64,000 bases of DNA from Chryseobacterium arthrosphaerae. GTDB taxonomy: Bacteria > Bacteroidota > Bacteroidia > Flavobacteriales > Weeksellaceae. The stretch is from contig NZ_MAYG01000001.1 of NCBI RefSeq assembly GCF_001684965.1, positions 1,798,001 to 1,862,000 on the forward strand, in the 5' to 3' direction. Numbering within the stretch: the first letter of the stretch is position 1; each line of letters starts with the position of its first letter. Made by a program: the position numbers and the translations under genes. Positions 1 through 9,850 of the stretch are shown in pieces. The notes beneath the pieces are model-generated. The model was not told the origin of the DNA, did no database searches, and was given only the letters and a program-made list of their open reading frames with translations.

Positions 1-988
1 TTCTGAGAATACTGATGCTTTCATCATAGGTATAGGTAGGCACCGGGAAAGGATGGCCGTCTTTACCGCCATGGGCAAATGAAAACCGGGCCGGATCAGC
101 AAACCTTGACGGAGCTCCGTGAATCACCTCACTTACCAGCGCCAATGACTGCATGGTTCTGGGGCCTACTCCTTCCAGCATCAGCAGGTCTTCAAAATTC
201 TGAGGCTGCTGCTCACGGGTCACGTACAGAAGTGCGCCCAGGCGTTTCAGATCTACATCAGAAGCCCGTACATCATGATGCGCAGGCAGGATCAGTCTGG
301 AAAAGTCTTTCATAACTTCTGCCGAATCTGTATGCGAAATATCCAAAATCCCCTTTCGGTTCTCTGAGGCATCGGCATCGGTAAGGTTCAGGATTTTTCC
401 TCTGGAGACCCCGTTAATTCCGGTATGAGGTTCTTCAATAAATGATTTTATATGTTCAGAGTGCCAATGATACCGTCTTGCCGTACCATCGGAATCATGC
501 ATCCCCTGCTGGATAACACTCCAGTTTCCGTTATCTGAAAGGATGAAATTGTGCAGGTACAGCTGGTAGCCGTCCTGAATGGCTGTATTATCTACTTTTG
601 CAGAAAGCTTACTGGCTCTTACCAGCTCTGTCCCGTTCAAACCTGTCTGATCTGCAATGCGGATCAGCTCTGAAGGGGTTTCCCTGGAGAATTTCCCTTT
701 TCCGCCACAGATGTAAAGTCCCAGAGATTGTGAATTGGGATTGACAGAACGCTTCAAAGCTCCCATCACAGAGGTGGTGATTCCTGAAGAATGCCAGTCC
801 ATACCCATCACCGCCCCAAAGCTCTGAAACCAGAACGGATCAGCCAGACGGCGAAGCACCTCATCCTTACCATAATCCATCAGGATCACTTCTATAATGG
901 AAAGCCCGAGAACAGACATCCGCTCATACAGCCATGGCGGTACTTTGCCATAGTGCAACGGTAAATCTGCTGTTCCTGAACGTTTCAT
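1..988 (-). CDS. DUF763 domain protein, 3' end cut by window edge
   Basis: The reading frame starts at ATG 988-986 and runs off the left edge without a stop, giving 329 residues. The N-terminus (MKRSGTADLPLHYGKVPPWL) and the later FWFQSFGAVMGMDWHSSG and YICGGKGKFSRE segments are what I recognise as the DUF763 family of archaea and scattered bacteria. Residues about 265-290 (EGVGPRTMQSLALVSEV) look like a helix-hairpin-helix, which suggests nucleic-acid contact. The biochemical function of the family is unknown to me. A -7 box (TACCTTTG) lies 17 bases upstream of the start, and there is no closely linked gene upstream on the same strand, so it is probably transcribed alone or heads a transcript leaving the window. 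Full-length members are about 370-400 residues, so a short C-terminal part is missing here. Confidence 0.85.
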   Translation of the reverse strand, partial: MKRSGTADLPLHYGKVPPWLYERMSVLGLSIIEVILMDYGKDEVLRRLADPFWFQSFGAVMGMDWHSSGITTSVMGALKRSVNPNSQSLGLYICGGKGKFSRETPSELIRIADQTGLNGTELVRASKLSAKVDNTAIQDGYQLYLHNFILSDNGNWSVIQQGMHDSDGTARRYHWHSEHIKSFIEEPHTGINGVSRGKILNLTDADASENRKGILDISHTDSAEVMKDFSRLILPAHHDVRASDVDLKRLGALLYVTREQQPQNFEDLLMLEGVGPRTMQSLALVSEVIHGAPSRFADPARFSFAHGGKDGHPFPVPTYTYDESISILR

Positions 989-1004
989 ATTTAAATTTAA
1001 AGAA

Positions 1005-1012
1005 CAAAGGTA
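1005..1012 (-). promoter_or_regulatory. -7 box of the DUF763 gene
   Basis: The minus strand reads TACCTTTG, matching the Bacteroidota -7 consensus TAnnTTTG, 17 bases before the start codon. No convincing -33 TTTG was found at the usual spacing. Confidence 0.45.
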
Positions 1013-1058
1013 GTCTTAATATTCTGAAATAGTCATGATCTGAATCACCATTTCCGGA

Positions 1059-1463
1059 TCAGTGAATGGAGAAAAATTCTAAATCTTTATGTTTTTCTTC
1101 ATCAAATTCTTCCTCGAATGTAATTCTATTTCCGGAAGGATCAATGACGGTAAAAGAAACCGCTCCGTAGAATGTTTTTTCAAGTCCAGGACGGTTGTAT
1201 CTGTATTTTTTGTCAATCAGTTCTTTATGATAGGCTGGAACACCTTCACCCCATATTGCCACTCTGCTTCCCGGAGATCCGTCACCATGATGCTCACTTA
1301 AATGAAAGATAATATTTTCCCTTTTCACTTCCATATAAACAGGGGTGTTTTCATCAAAATAATGTTCCCAGATAATTTCAAACCCCAGCCAGTCTACATA
1401 GAATTCTTTTGTTTTCTGATAGTCAAAGATTCTGAGAATAGGAATAATGCGTTCTGCTTTCAT
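1059..1463 (-). CDS. VOC superfamily protein (glyoxalase/bleomycin-resistance fold)
   Basis: A protein of 134 residues with one beta-alpha-beta-beta-beta VOC unit pair. It opens with RIIPILRIFDYQKTKEFYVD and LGFEIIWEH and closes with FTVIDPSGNRITFEEE, the usual C-terminal VOC signature with a metal-ligand glutamate. It resembles the 'glyoxalase superfamily' proteins annotated next to bleomycin-resistance determinants. The true substrate cannot be read from sequence. It lies 12 bases downstream of a second VOC gene on the same strand, so the two are probably co-transcribed; adjacent VOC paralogues of this kind are common in Bacteroidota. Confidence 0.85.
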   Translation of the reverse strand: MKAERIIPILRIFDYQKTKEFYVDWLGFEIIWEHYFDENTPVYMEVKRENIIFHLSEHHGDGSPGSRVAIWGEGVPAYHKELIDKKYRYNRPGLEKTFYGAVSFTVIDPSGNRITFEEEFDEEKHKDLEFFSIH

Positions 1464-1475
1464 CGTGAGTAGATT

Positions 1476-1823
1476 TTATAGGTGAGACAGTATATTAATG
1501 AGTTTTCCGAAAGGGTCTTTCACAAAAAACCGCCGGACACCCCACTCTTCACTGGTAAGATCATAGGATATTTCAAAGCCTGCTGCTTTCATCTGATCAT
1601 AAATACCCTCTACATCATCCACTTCAATGGAAAGGTCAGGTACGTCGGTATCACTTCCGCCCTGTACGGCAAAACTGATCTGGACTTTTGCTTCCTCATC
1701 ATTTCCGAATGTTTTGATCCAGCCATGATCCATCAGAACATCAAGTCCTAAGATATCATGATAAAAATGATCTGCCTTTGAAAGGTCATCTGTTTTGATA
1801 TTGGCTACAATTCTTTTAACCAT
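1476..1823 (-). CDS. VOC superfamily protein
   Basis: A protein of 115 residues with VOC-fold landmarks: an N-terminal RIVANIKTDDLSKADHFYHD, then LGLDVLMDHGWIKTF, and the C-terminal RRFFVKDPFGKLINIL. The central segment DVPDLSIEVDDVEGIYDQMK matches the second half of the fold. It is first in a likely two-gene transcript with the VOC gene at 1059-1463. A terminator for the gene upstream lies just before its start, so it should have its own promoter in the short gap, but I could not identify one. Function beyond the family is unassigned. Confidence 0.82.
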   Translation of the reverse strand: MVKRIVANIKTDDLSKADHFYHDILGLDVLMDHGWIKTFGNDEEAKVQISFAVQGGSDTDVPDLSIEVDDVEGIYDQMKAAGFEISYDLTSEEWGVRRFFVKDPFGKLINILSHL

Positions 1824-1835
1824 TGTAAAATTGCA

Positions 1836-1876
1836 TAAAAAAAGCCTTGTGAAATTACAAAAATTTCCAAGGCTTT
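1836..1876 (-). terminator. Rho-independent terminator of the alpha/beta hydrolase gene
   Basis: A 9-bp stem (AAAGCCTTG / CAAGGCTTT, at 1841-1849 and 1868-1876) is followed on the minus strand by a T run. It lies 27 bases past the hydrolase stop codon. Confidence 0.75.
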
Positions 1877-1903
1877 ACAGGCTGGCTGTAATTATTTTTT
1901 AAT

Positions 1904-2593
1904 TTATAATGAAGAAGCCGCTTCTAAAATCAGTCTGGTAACTTCTTCAGGATGTGATGCCAATGAAGCATGCCCCGCATCCAGGGAAATTATTTTCTTA
2001 GGCTGAAGACGTTCTGCCATTTCTTTTTCTGTTTCTGCCGGAATCATACGGTCTTTCTCCGAGATCTGATACCAACTTGGTTTTGTCTTCCATGCCGGTT
2101 CTCCTGCTGTATCCCCAAAACACTGCCCATGAATAGGTTTCTGTGACAATGCCATTACCAAAGCCTTTTCATCATCAAGATCCTGACAGAAAGCAGATTG
2201 AAATTCGTCATATTTGATCCACAGGAATCCTTTGCTGTCCGGATAAATACTTGCCCCACCCGGAGATTCTCTTCTTCCCAAAAGAGATCCCAGACTGTCT
2301 CCTGCATCAGGTGCAAAAGCAGCGATATAAACCAGTCCGGCGACTTTATCATGATTTCCTGCCCCCGAAATAACGGCTCCTCCATAGGAGTGACCTACCA
2401 GAAGAACTTTTCCATCCTGGGCATCAATAAGATCTTTAGTCTTATCGATATCATCCTGTAATGAAGTCAATGGATTCTGTACACTTCTTACTTTATATCC
2501 CTCTTTTACCAGTGCCGGGATAACATATTGCCAATGTGAGCCGTCTCCCCAGGCTCCGTGTACCAAAATAATGGTCAGATCTTTTTGTTCCAT
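1904..2593 (-). CDS. alpha/beta hydrolase
   Basis: A 229-residue cytosolic protein with no signal peptide. It starts TIILVHGAWGDGSHWQYVIP, which contains the oxyanion HGxW motif, and has the nucleophile elbow GHSYGG at about residue 88. Late in the protein come YQISEKDRMIPAE (acidic residue region) and SLDAGHASLASHPEE, where the histidine is the likely catalytic His. This is the esterase/hydrolase family often annotated simply as 'alpha/beta hydrolase'; the substrate is unknown. The gene lies downstream of a Crp/Fnr-type regulator on the same strand. Its promoter region holds a 14-base palindrome 22 bases before a TAGCTTTG -7 box, so transcription is probably controlled by that regulator (inference). 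Confidence 0.9.
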   Translation of the reverse strand: MEQKDLTIILVHGAWGDGSHWQYVIPALVKEGYKVRSVQNPLTSLQDDIDKTKDLIDAQDGKVLLVGHSYGGAVISGAGNHDKVAGLVYIAAFAPDAGDSLGSLLGRRESPGGASIYPDSKGFLWIKYDEFQSAFCQDLDDEKALVMALSQKPIHGQCFGDTAGEPAWKTKPSWYQISEKDRMIPAETEKEMAERLQPKKIISLDAGHASLASHPEEVTRLILEAASSL

Positions 2594-2620
2594 GATGATT
2601 TTTTTTTAATTTGCTGATAA

Positions 2621-2664
2621 CAAAGCTACGGGCTAAAATTTCAGCAGGCGTTAACTTAAGTTAA
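2621..2664 (-). promoter_or_regulatory. Promoter with palindromic operator-like site for the hydrolase gene
   Basis: The minus strand has TAGCTTTG (2621-2628), a good -7 box, 27 bases before the start codon. No TTTG -33 element is present at the right spacing. Instead, a perfect 14-base palindrome TTAACTTAAGTTAA (2651-2664) ends 22 bases upstream of the -7 box. This arrangement suits activation by a dimeric Crp-family protein. The same motif and spacing recur at 29789-29833. Confidence 0.6.
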
Positions 2665-2765
2665 TTAACTTGGTTTCATGAAGAAAATATGATTAAGGTG
2701 GATGGAATTTGGAAGTATTGTCCATTCTGTACTTTACAGCCTTCATAAGACTACAATTACTGATT

Positions 2766-3368
2766 TCAAACAATGCGGCTTCTGATACGGCTAAGGGACT
2801 GCTCCGTTACGCCCAGATAGCTGGCAATATGTTTCTGGGCTATTTTCTGCACAAGTTCCGGTTGTTTTTTTAAAAGATTTAAATACCTGTTTTCAGGAGA
2901 ATAGCACAGAAGGTCGTCTATTCTTTTTTTGGCATCCAGATAAATCTTCTCGCTCATCACGCGTCCGAATTGCTGCCAGTAAGCTTCTTTTTTGTATAAA
3001 TCCTGAAGGTCTTCCTTGCTCAACAATAAAATTTCACAGTTTTCCAAAGCCTGGATATTCATATTGGATACGGTATCACAGAGTATGCTTTCATAATCGG
3101 TAAAGAATTCATTTTCGAAATAAAAACCGAAATTGATTTCACGCCCCTGATCATTGATGTAAAAACACCTGAGTGTGCCTTTCCTGATAAAACCAAGGTA
3201 TTTGCATTTTTCTCCTTCCTTCAGGAAGAAATCGGATTTTAAAAGACGGGTATCTTTAAGCAATGCATAAAACTCTTCAAAATGTGCAGCATCTACCTGA
3301 AAAAGGTCGCCATATCTTTTATAATTTTCTGACATCATCTGTAGATTATTTAATTGTGTTCGTTTCAA
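2766..3368 (-). CDS. Crp/Fnr family transcriptional regulator
   Basis: A 200-residue protein with an N-terminal cyclic-nucleotide-binding-type beta barrel (about residues 35-125, with LKEGEKCKYLGFIRKGTLR) and a C-terminal winged helix. The end of the protein, ASYLGVTEQSLSRIRSRI, is the HTH recognition region. There are no Fnr-type cysteine clusters. In Bacteroidota such proteins usually respond to unknown signals rather than cAMP. It lies upstream of an alpha/beta hydrolase gene whose promoter carries a palindrome. Its recognition helix is nearly the same as that of the regulator at 30255-30794 (SLSRIR in both), which suggests shared DNA targets. The start codon follows directly after the tpx terminator. 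Confidence 0.9.
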   Translation of the reverse strand: MKRTQLNNLQMMSENYKRYGDLFQVDAAHFEEFYALLKDTRLLKSDFFLKEGEKCKYLGFIRKGTLRCFYINDQGREINFGFYFENEFFTDYESILCDTVSNMNIQALENCEILLLSKEDLQDLYKKEAYWQQFGRVMSEKIYLDAKKRIDDLLCYSPENRYLNLLKKQPELVQKIAQKHIASYLGVTEQSLSRIRSRIV

Positions 3369-3406
3369 AAAAAGCCTTGCAAAAATTAATTTTACAAGGC
3401 TTTTTT
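3367..3406 (-). terminator. Terminator of tpx, may act in both directions
   Basis: A 9-bp stem AAAGCCTTG (3371-3379) / CAAGGCTTT (3395-3403) has A-rich and T-rich flanks on both sides. It lies 17 bases past the tpx stop and touches the start codon of the downstream regulator gene. Confidence 0.75.
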
Positions 3407-3422
3407 ACAAAAATTATTTCTA

Positions 3423-3926
3423 TTATTGATTCAATGCGGCAAGCGCTGCATCGTAATTAGGTTCGTTGGCAATTTCTGAAACCTGCTCAGTATAGACTAC
3501 TTTGTTGTTTTCATCTGTAACGATTACTGCACGGCTCAACAATCCTTTCAGGGGAGAATCTGTAATGGTTACTTCATAATCATCTCCGAAACTGCTTCTG
3601 AAGTCTGAAAGGGTTTCTACGTTATTCAATCCTTCAGCAGCACAGAACCTTCCCAATGCAAAAGGAAGATCTTTAGAAACGTTGATCACTACAGTATTCT
3701 CAAGCTTTGAAGCCTCCTCATTGAATTTTCTGGAAGAAGCGGCACACGTTGGCGTATCAATACTCGGGAAAATATTGAATACTTTCTTTTTTCCTTCAAA
3801 AGTTTCAAGTGTTTTCACATTTAATCCGGAATCTACCAGAGCAAAATCTTTAACGGTGCTTCCTACTGACGGTAATGTTCCTATGGTATGTACTTCATTT
3901 CCTTTTAAGGTGATAGTCGTGGACAT
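3423..3926 (-). CDS. tpx: Thiol peroxidase (Tpx-type atypical 2-Cys peroxiredoxin)
   Basis: A 167-residue cytosolic peroxiredoxin that reduces hydroperoxides using thioredoxin. The peroxidatic cysteine is C61 in DTPTCAAS and the resolving cysteine is C95 in LGRFCAAEG, the same positions as in the well-studied Escherichia coli Tpx. The N-terminal ITLKGNEVHTIGTLPSVG and the C-terminal YTEQVSEIANEPNYDAAL are typical of the family. It has its own -7 box upstream and terminator downstream, so it is probably monocistronic. A paralogue with a signal peptide is encoded at 24455-25027. Confidence 0.96.
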   Translation of the reverse strand: MSTTITLKGNEVHTIGTLPSVGSTVKDFALVDSGLNVKTLETFEGKKKVFNIFPSIDTPTCAASSRKFNEEASKLENTVVINVSKDLPFALGRFCAAEGLNNVETLSDFRSSFGDDYEVTITDSPLKGLLSRAVIVTDENNKVVYTEQVSEIANEPNYDAALAALNQ

Positions 3927-3947
3927 AATTTTATTTTTTTAGTTTTT

Positions 3948-3955
3948 CAAATTTA
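3948..3955 (-). promoter_or_regulatory. -7 box of tpx
   Basis: The minus strand reads TAAATTTG, matching TAnnTTTG, 21 bases before the tpx start. No TTTG -33 was seen at 19 bases. Confidence 0.5.
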
Positions 3956-4050
3956 ATCAAAACAAAAAGCTTTTCATCTCAAATAAAGGTTAAATAATTC
4001 TTAAAGTGAAAAATCTCCGATTCTATGAACCCCAAAATTTAAATTTTAAC

Positions 4051-4058
4051 TAAATTTG
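4051..4058 (+). promoter_or_regulatory. -7 box of the isocitrate dehydrogenase gene
   Basis: TAAATTTG lies 35 bases before the start codon in the intergenic region shared with the divergent tpx gene. A -33 element was not recognisable. Confidence 0.5.
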
Positions 4059-4069
4059 TGGGACTTTAA

Positions 4070-6313
<2,244 letters not shown>

Positions 6314-6339
6314 TTTCCGAGACAATATTAATGATACAA

Positions 6340-6364
6340 AACCCCGCCAATGGCGGGGTTTTTC
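6340..6364 (+). terminator. Terminator of icd
   Basis: A perfect 9-bp stem AACCCCGCC / GGCGGGGTT has a 3-base loop and is followed by TTTT. It lies 27 bases past the icd stop. Confidence 0.9.
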
Positions 6365-6439
6365 ATTTTTAAAAATCTTATTTTCAGCATTTTGGAAACA
6401 TTTTTGTATATTCCTTTTATAATTAAAAAAAACACAGAT

Positions 6440-6886
6440 ATGAAAGTCATTCATTCTATTGTACTATTGCTCTTATTCAGCAGCTGTTCTTCGGCCCAGT
6501 ACTTTAAAGTAATGGAAGCAAGTTATACCCTTAGTATTGGAGGAGTAAAGGGCGCAAGGTCAGAAACTTTCAATATCATAATCAAAGACAACCCTCAACT
6601 TGATATCAAATACCTGTTGGCGGGAAATACCGAAATAGTCTTAAAAAAGGAAACTAAGAATGGTATTACCCATCTGCAGGGAATATACTTTCCTGAAAAC
6701 CCGCAGTATCCTACTATAAACGAAAAAGATGGAACTACATCCCCTATGCCGGGAGAAACTTCTGATCTGAATAATGTCTATCTTGTATCTGAAAACGTAA
6801 AAAGCAAGAAAACAATCCGGCAGAAAATAAAAATCCGTAACAAAAACACTCAAAAAAAGATAAAAAAGGAAGATTTACCTCAATAA
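6440..6886 (+). CDS. Small lipoprotein of unknown function
   Basis: Starting at ATG 6440, the product is 148 residues: MKVIHSIVLLLLFSSC is a lipoprotein signal with Cys about residue 16, followed by a mature part without recognised domains. The mature part has a beta-rich start (YFKVMEASYTLSIGGVKGAR) and a very lysine-rich tail ending KKIKKEDLPQ. An upstream in-frame start at 6350 would overlap the icd terminator and put sequence before the signal peptide, so I reject it. Probably anchored in the outer or inner membrane facing the periplasm. I do not recognise the family; small proteins of this kind occur widely in Chryseobacterium. Confidence 0.7.
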   Translation: MKVIHSIVLLLLFSSCSSAQYFKVMEASYTLSIGGVKGARSETFNIIIKDNPQLDIKYLLAGNTEIVLKKETKNGITHLQGIYFPENPQYPTINEKDGTTSPMPGETSDLNNVYLVSENVKSKKTIRQKIKIRNKNTQKKIKKEDLPQ

Positions 6887-6956
6887 ATTTAAAACTATTT
6901 CATAAATATTTTTTTAACAATAAAAAGTCATATTTTTACGCATCTAAAAAACATTT

Positions 6957-9770
6957 ATGAAATTAAAATCAATTTTCGGACTAGGGCTTACTGTAGCTGC
7001 ACTCTATCTTAATGCTCAACAGCATCCTAAAGGGAAAGAAAATCCAGACACTAAAGTAAACAAGAAGTACCTGAAACACATTCAGGATATTACAACTGCT
7101 TACCAGAAAAACGTAAAATTCGCCAGGGAACACCATCAGAAACCACCTGATGAATATTACCTGCAGGATTTTATCGCTACCATGGATCCTGAAACAGGAA
7201 CAGTGAACAACCAACGCTATGTAGAGCTTGAAAAAAACGTAGAAAGCGGAAAGTTTCAACCGCAAACAGATCTTAAGCTATTCAACGGTGTCAGAGGAAA
7301 AGGAGGTACTGCCAATAAAAGCATCACCAATCTTTGGGTAGAAAGAGGTCCTTATGCTGTGGGAGGAAGGGTAAGAGGCATTATGTTTGACCCGAATGAT
7401 TCTACCGGTAAAAAAGTATGGGCGGGTGGAGTTTCCGGCGGATTATGGTACAATAACGATATCAGCGATGCCAATTCTGAATGGACGCTGGTAGACGGGT
7501 TCTGGTCTAACACTACTGTATCCTGCATTACTTCAGATCCTAATAACCCGCAGATTTTTTATGTGGGAACAGGTGAAGTGGAAACCGGAGACTTCAGTGG
7601 ACTGGGCATCTGGAAAACAACCAACGGCGGAGCTACCTGGCAGCAGGTTTTCAATTTGGAAAACGGCTATACTTCCGGAGTAAAGAGAGGAATGTATAAT
7701 GTTCCTGCTATAAAGGTAGTGAACAATAACGGGGTTTCAGAAGTGTATGCCGGAGTTGCCGGAACCTATTTCGGAGAGACAGGTACGTTTGCCGGTTTAT
7801 ATGAAGCCGGTTTGTATAAATCTACTGATGGTACCAATTTTACATTGGTCAACAGCTTACTTTCCACCGCGACCCGTGGTTATGATATCCAGGATATAGA
7901 AGTAGGTGCAGACAATTCTATCTGGGTGGCTACCAGACAAAGCCGCTTCACCGGATCTGCTTCCGGGGGAAGAATTTTCAAATCTACCGATTATGGTGCT
8001 ACTTTTACGAATGTCTATAACGTAGGGAACAACAGCTCAAGGGTTATGGTAGAGGTTTCCAATACCAATCCTTTAAAAGCTTATGCCCTGATGCAGGGAG
8101 CAACAAATGAACCTGTAAGAATTGCAAAAACTACAGACGGTGGTGCTACATGGATTGCCACCAATGTAGCCGGATCCGGGATTACACTGCCGAATCCTGT
8201 GGACACCTCACAGCCTGACAATGACTTTACCCGTGGACAGTCCTTCTATGACCTGGTTATTGAAACTGATCCCGATAACGATGAGCATGTATATGTAGGA
8301 GGAGTAGATTCTTATAAGAGTACAGATGGAGGTGCTACATGGACCCAATATACCAAATGGTCCAACAACAATGTGATGGGAAGTACCAACATTTCACTGG
8401 TGCATGCCGATCAGCACGCTCTTGTTTTCAACCCAAAAAACACAAGCCAGTTTGTAATGGGTAATGACGGAGGAATTTTCTTTGCTCCGGATAAAAGTAA
8501 CCTTGCCAGTACTACAGCTATCGGAATGAGAAATAAAAGGTTTAATGTAACTCAATTCTATCACGGAACATTAAATCCTTCTTCTACATTTGCCAATGAA
8601 GATATGATTTTAGGGGCTCAGGATAACGGAACCAAAAGGCTTTCCGGAGTTGCTCTGGCCAATAATTTCTATAACACTTCGGATGTATATGGTGGAGATG
8701 GGGCCTATACGGCCTTCGATGACCAGAATAAGTACTATATTGCATCTTATGTCTACAATTACCATTTTCTTTTCAATCCGCAGGGAAGCTATTATCTTTT
8801 GGCTTCCGCTCAAAGGGATCCAGGATTGTTTATAAACCCCCTTGCTGTAGACAGAAATCTTGACATAGCTTACAGCAATGCCAATGCATCCAGCTCAACC
8901 TCAATTGTACTGAACAGAGTAAGCGGGCTCGCCAGTGTACCATTAAGCCTTACAAGAACCCAGCTTACCATTGCCAGTGTAGCCGCCGGTGAATTTGTTA
9001 CGGATATTCTCGTATCTCCTTATACTACAGCCAGCAGCACTCTTTTCATTGGACTCTCATCCGGAAAATTATATAAGGTGACCAATGCTGACACTACGCC
9101 GGTAACTTCATTAATCAATTATAATTTCGGAGGTTATATTTCTGATGTTAAACTCGGAGCGTCCGAAAGTGAGATCATGGTTACAATTTCCAATTTCAAT
9201 AAGACCAGTGTCTTCTATACTACTGATGCCGGAACAACCTGGGTATCTAAAGAAGGGAATCTTCCGGATATTCCTGTTAAAGCGATATTTATGAACCCTG
9301 AAGACAACAATGAAGTGATTCTGGGAACTTATTACGGCGTATGGGGAACTGCAGATTTCCAGTCTTCTTCTCCTACATGGGCTTTATATTCCGATGGTTT
9401 AGGAAAATTTAAAATCAACCACTTTGATTACCGTCCATCAGATAAGACAATTCTTGCGGTGACTTACGGAAGAGGAGCGTTTACTACCAGAATCAGCAAT
9501 ACGACTTTAGCGACTTCAGAATCAAACCGGAATATGCTCAACAACCGTGTGTATCCTAATCCAAGCAGAGGACCTCTTCATGTAAAACTTGAAAACGGCA
9601 AACCGATGGATATAGAGATCTATGATGCTTCCGGAAGGCTCGTTATGACAAAGAAAAATGTTAAATCTGATGAAGAATTCAATATTGACAACCTTGGCAA
9701 AGGAGATTATGTACTGAAAGCTTTACAAAACGGCAGTATGGTATACACTTCGGTAATTATCAGAAAATAA
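6957..9770 (+). CDS. Type IX secreted beta-propeller protein with Asp-box repeats
   Basis: A 937-residue protein. A signal peptide (MKLKSIFGLGLTVAALYLNAQ) leads to the Sec pathway. The central part has repeated Asp-box/BNR motifs: TTNGGATW near residue 220, STDYGATF near 343, TTDGGATW near 392, STDGGATW near 454 and TTDAGTTW near 755. These mark a sialidase/VPS10-like beta-propeller. The last 75 residues (RVYPNPSRGPLHVKLENG to YTSVIIRK) are a type A type-IX sorting domain, directing the protein across the outer membrane to the surface or medium. Asp boxes do not prove sialidase activity, and a catalytic set was not identified, so the substrate is open. A TonB receptor gene follows 80 bases later on the same strand. 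Confidence 0.9.
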   Translation: MKLKSIFGLGLTVAALYLNAQQHPKGKENPDTKVNKKYLKHIQDITTAYQKNVKFAREHHQKPPDEYYLQDFIATMDPETGTVNNQRYVELEKNVESGKFQPQTDLKLFNGVRGKGGTANKSITNLWVERGPYAVGGRVRGIMFDPNDSTGKKVWAGGVSGGLWYNNDISDANSEWTLVDGFWSNTTVSCITSDPNNPQIFYVGTGEVETGDFSGLGIWKTTNGGATWQQVFNLENGYTSGVKRGMYNVPAIKVVNNNGVSEVYAGVAGTYFGETGTFAGLYEAGLYKSTDGTNFTLVNSLLSTATRGYDIQDIEVGADNSIWVATRQSRFTGSASGGRIFKSTDYGATFTNVYNVGNNSSRVMVEVSNTNPLKAYALMQGATNEPVRIAKTTDGGATWIATNVAGSGITLPNPVDTSQPDNDFTRGQSFYDLVIETDPDNDEHVYVGGVDSYKSTDGGATWTQYTKWSNNNVMGSTNISLVHADQHALVFNPKNTSQFVMGNDGGIFFAPDKSNLASTTAIGMRNKRFNVTQFYHGTLNPSSTFANEDMILGAQDNGTKRLSGVALANNFYNTSDVYGGDGAYTAFDDQNKYYIASYVYNYHFLFNPQGSYYLLASAQRDPGLFINPLAVDRNLDIAYSNANASSSTSIVLNRVSGLASVPLSLTRTQLTIASVAAGEFVTDILVSPYTTASSTLFIGLSSGKLYKVTNADTTPVTSLINYNFGGYISDVKLGASESEIMVTISNFNKTSVFYTTDAGTTWVSKEGNLPDIPVKAIFMNPEDNNEVILGTYYGVWGTADFQSSSPTWALYSDGLGKFKINHFDYRPSDKTILAVTYGRGAFTTRISNTTLATSESNRNMLNNRVYPNPSRGPLHVKLENGKPMDIEIYDASGRLVMTKKNVKSDEEFNIDNLGKGDYVLKALQNGSMVYTSVIIRK

Positions 9771-9790
9771 TTCTTAAAAATTTTTATATA

Positions 9791-9828
9791 AAAGCAGAAA
9801 GGTCAACATGGTGTTATCTTTCTGCTTT
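9791..9828 (+). terminator. Possible weak terminator after the type IX secreted protein
   Basis: An 11-bp perfect stem AAAGCAGAAAG / CTTTCTGCTTT has a 16-base loop. The following T tract is poor, so partial read-through into the TonB receptor gene is possible. Confidence 0.5.
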
Positions 9829-9850
9829 CTAATATTCAACAGTAGGATTG

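Noticed and set aside
79..315. 78-residue plus-strand ORF
   Set aside because: It lies antisense to the DUF763 gene, which has strong family similarity; this is a shadow frame.
6350..6439. Upstream extension of the small lipoprotein gene
   Set aside because: It would start inside the icd terminator and place sequence before the lipoprotein signal.
6957..9770. Sialidase
   Set aside because: Asp-box repeats are present, but the catalytic Arg triad, Tyr and Glu could not be identified, so only a beta-propeller is claimed.
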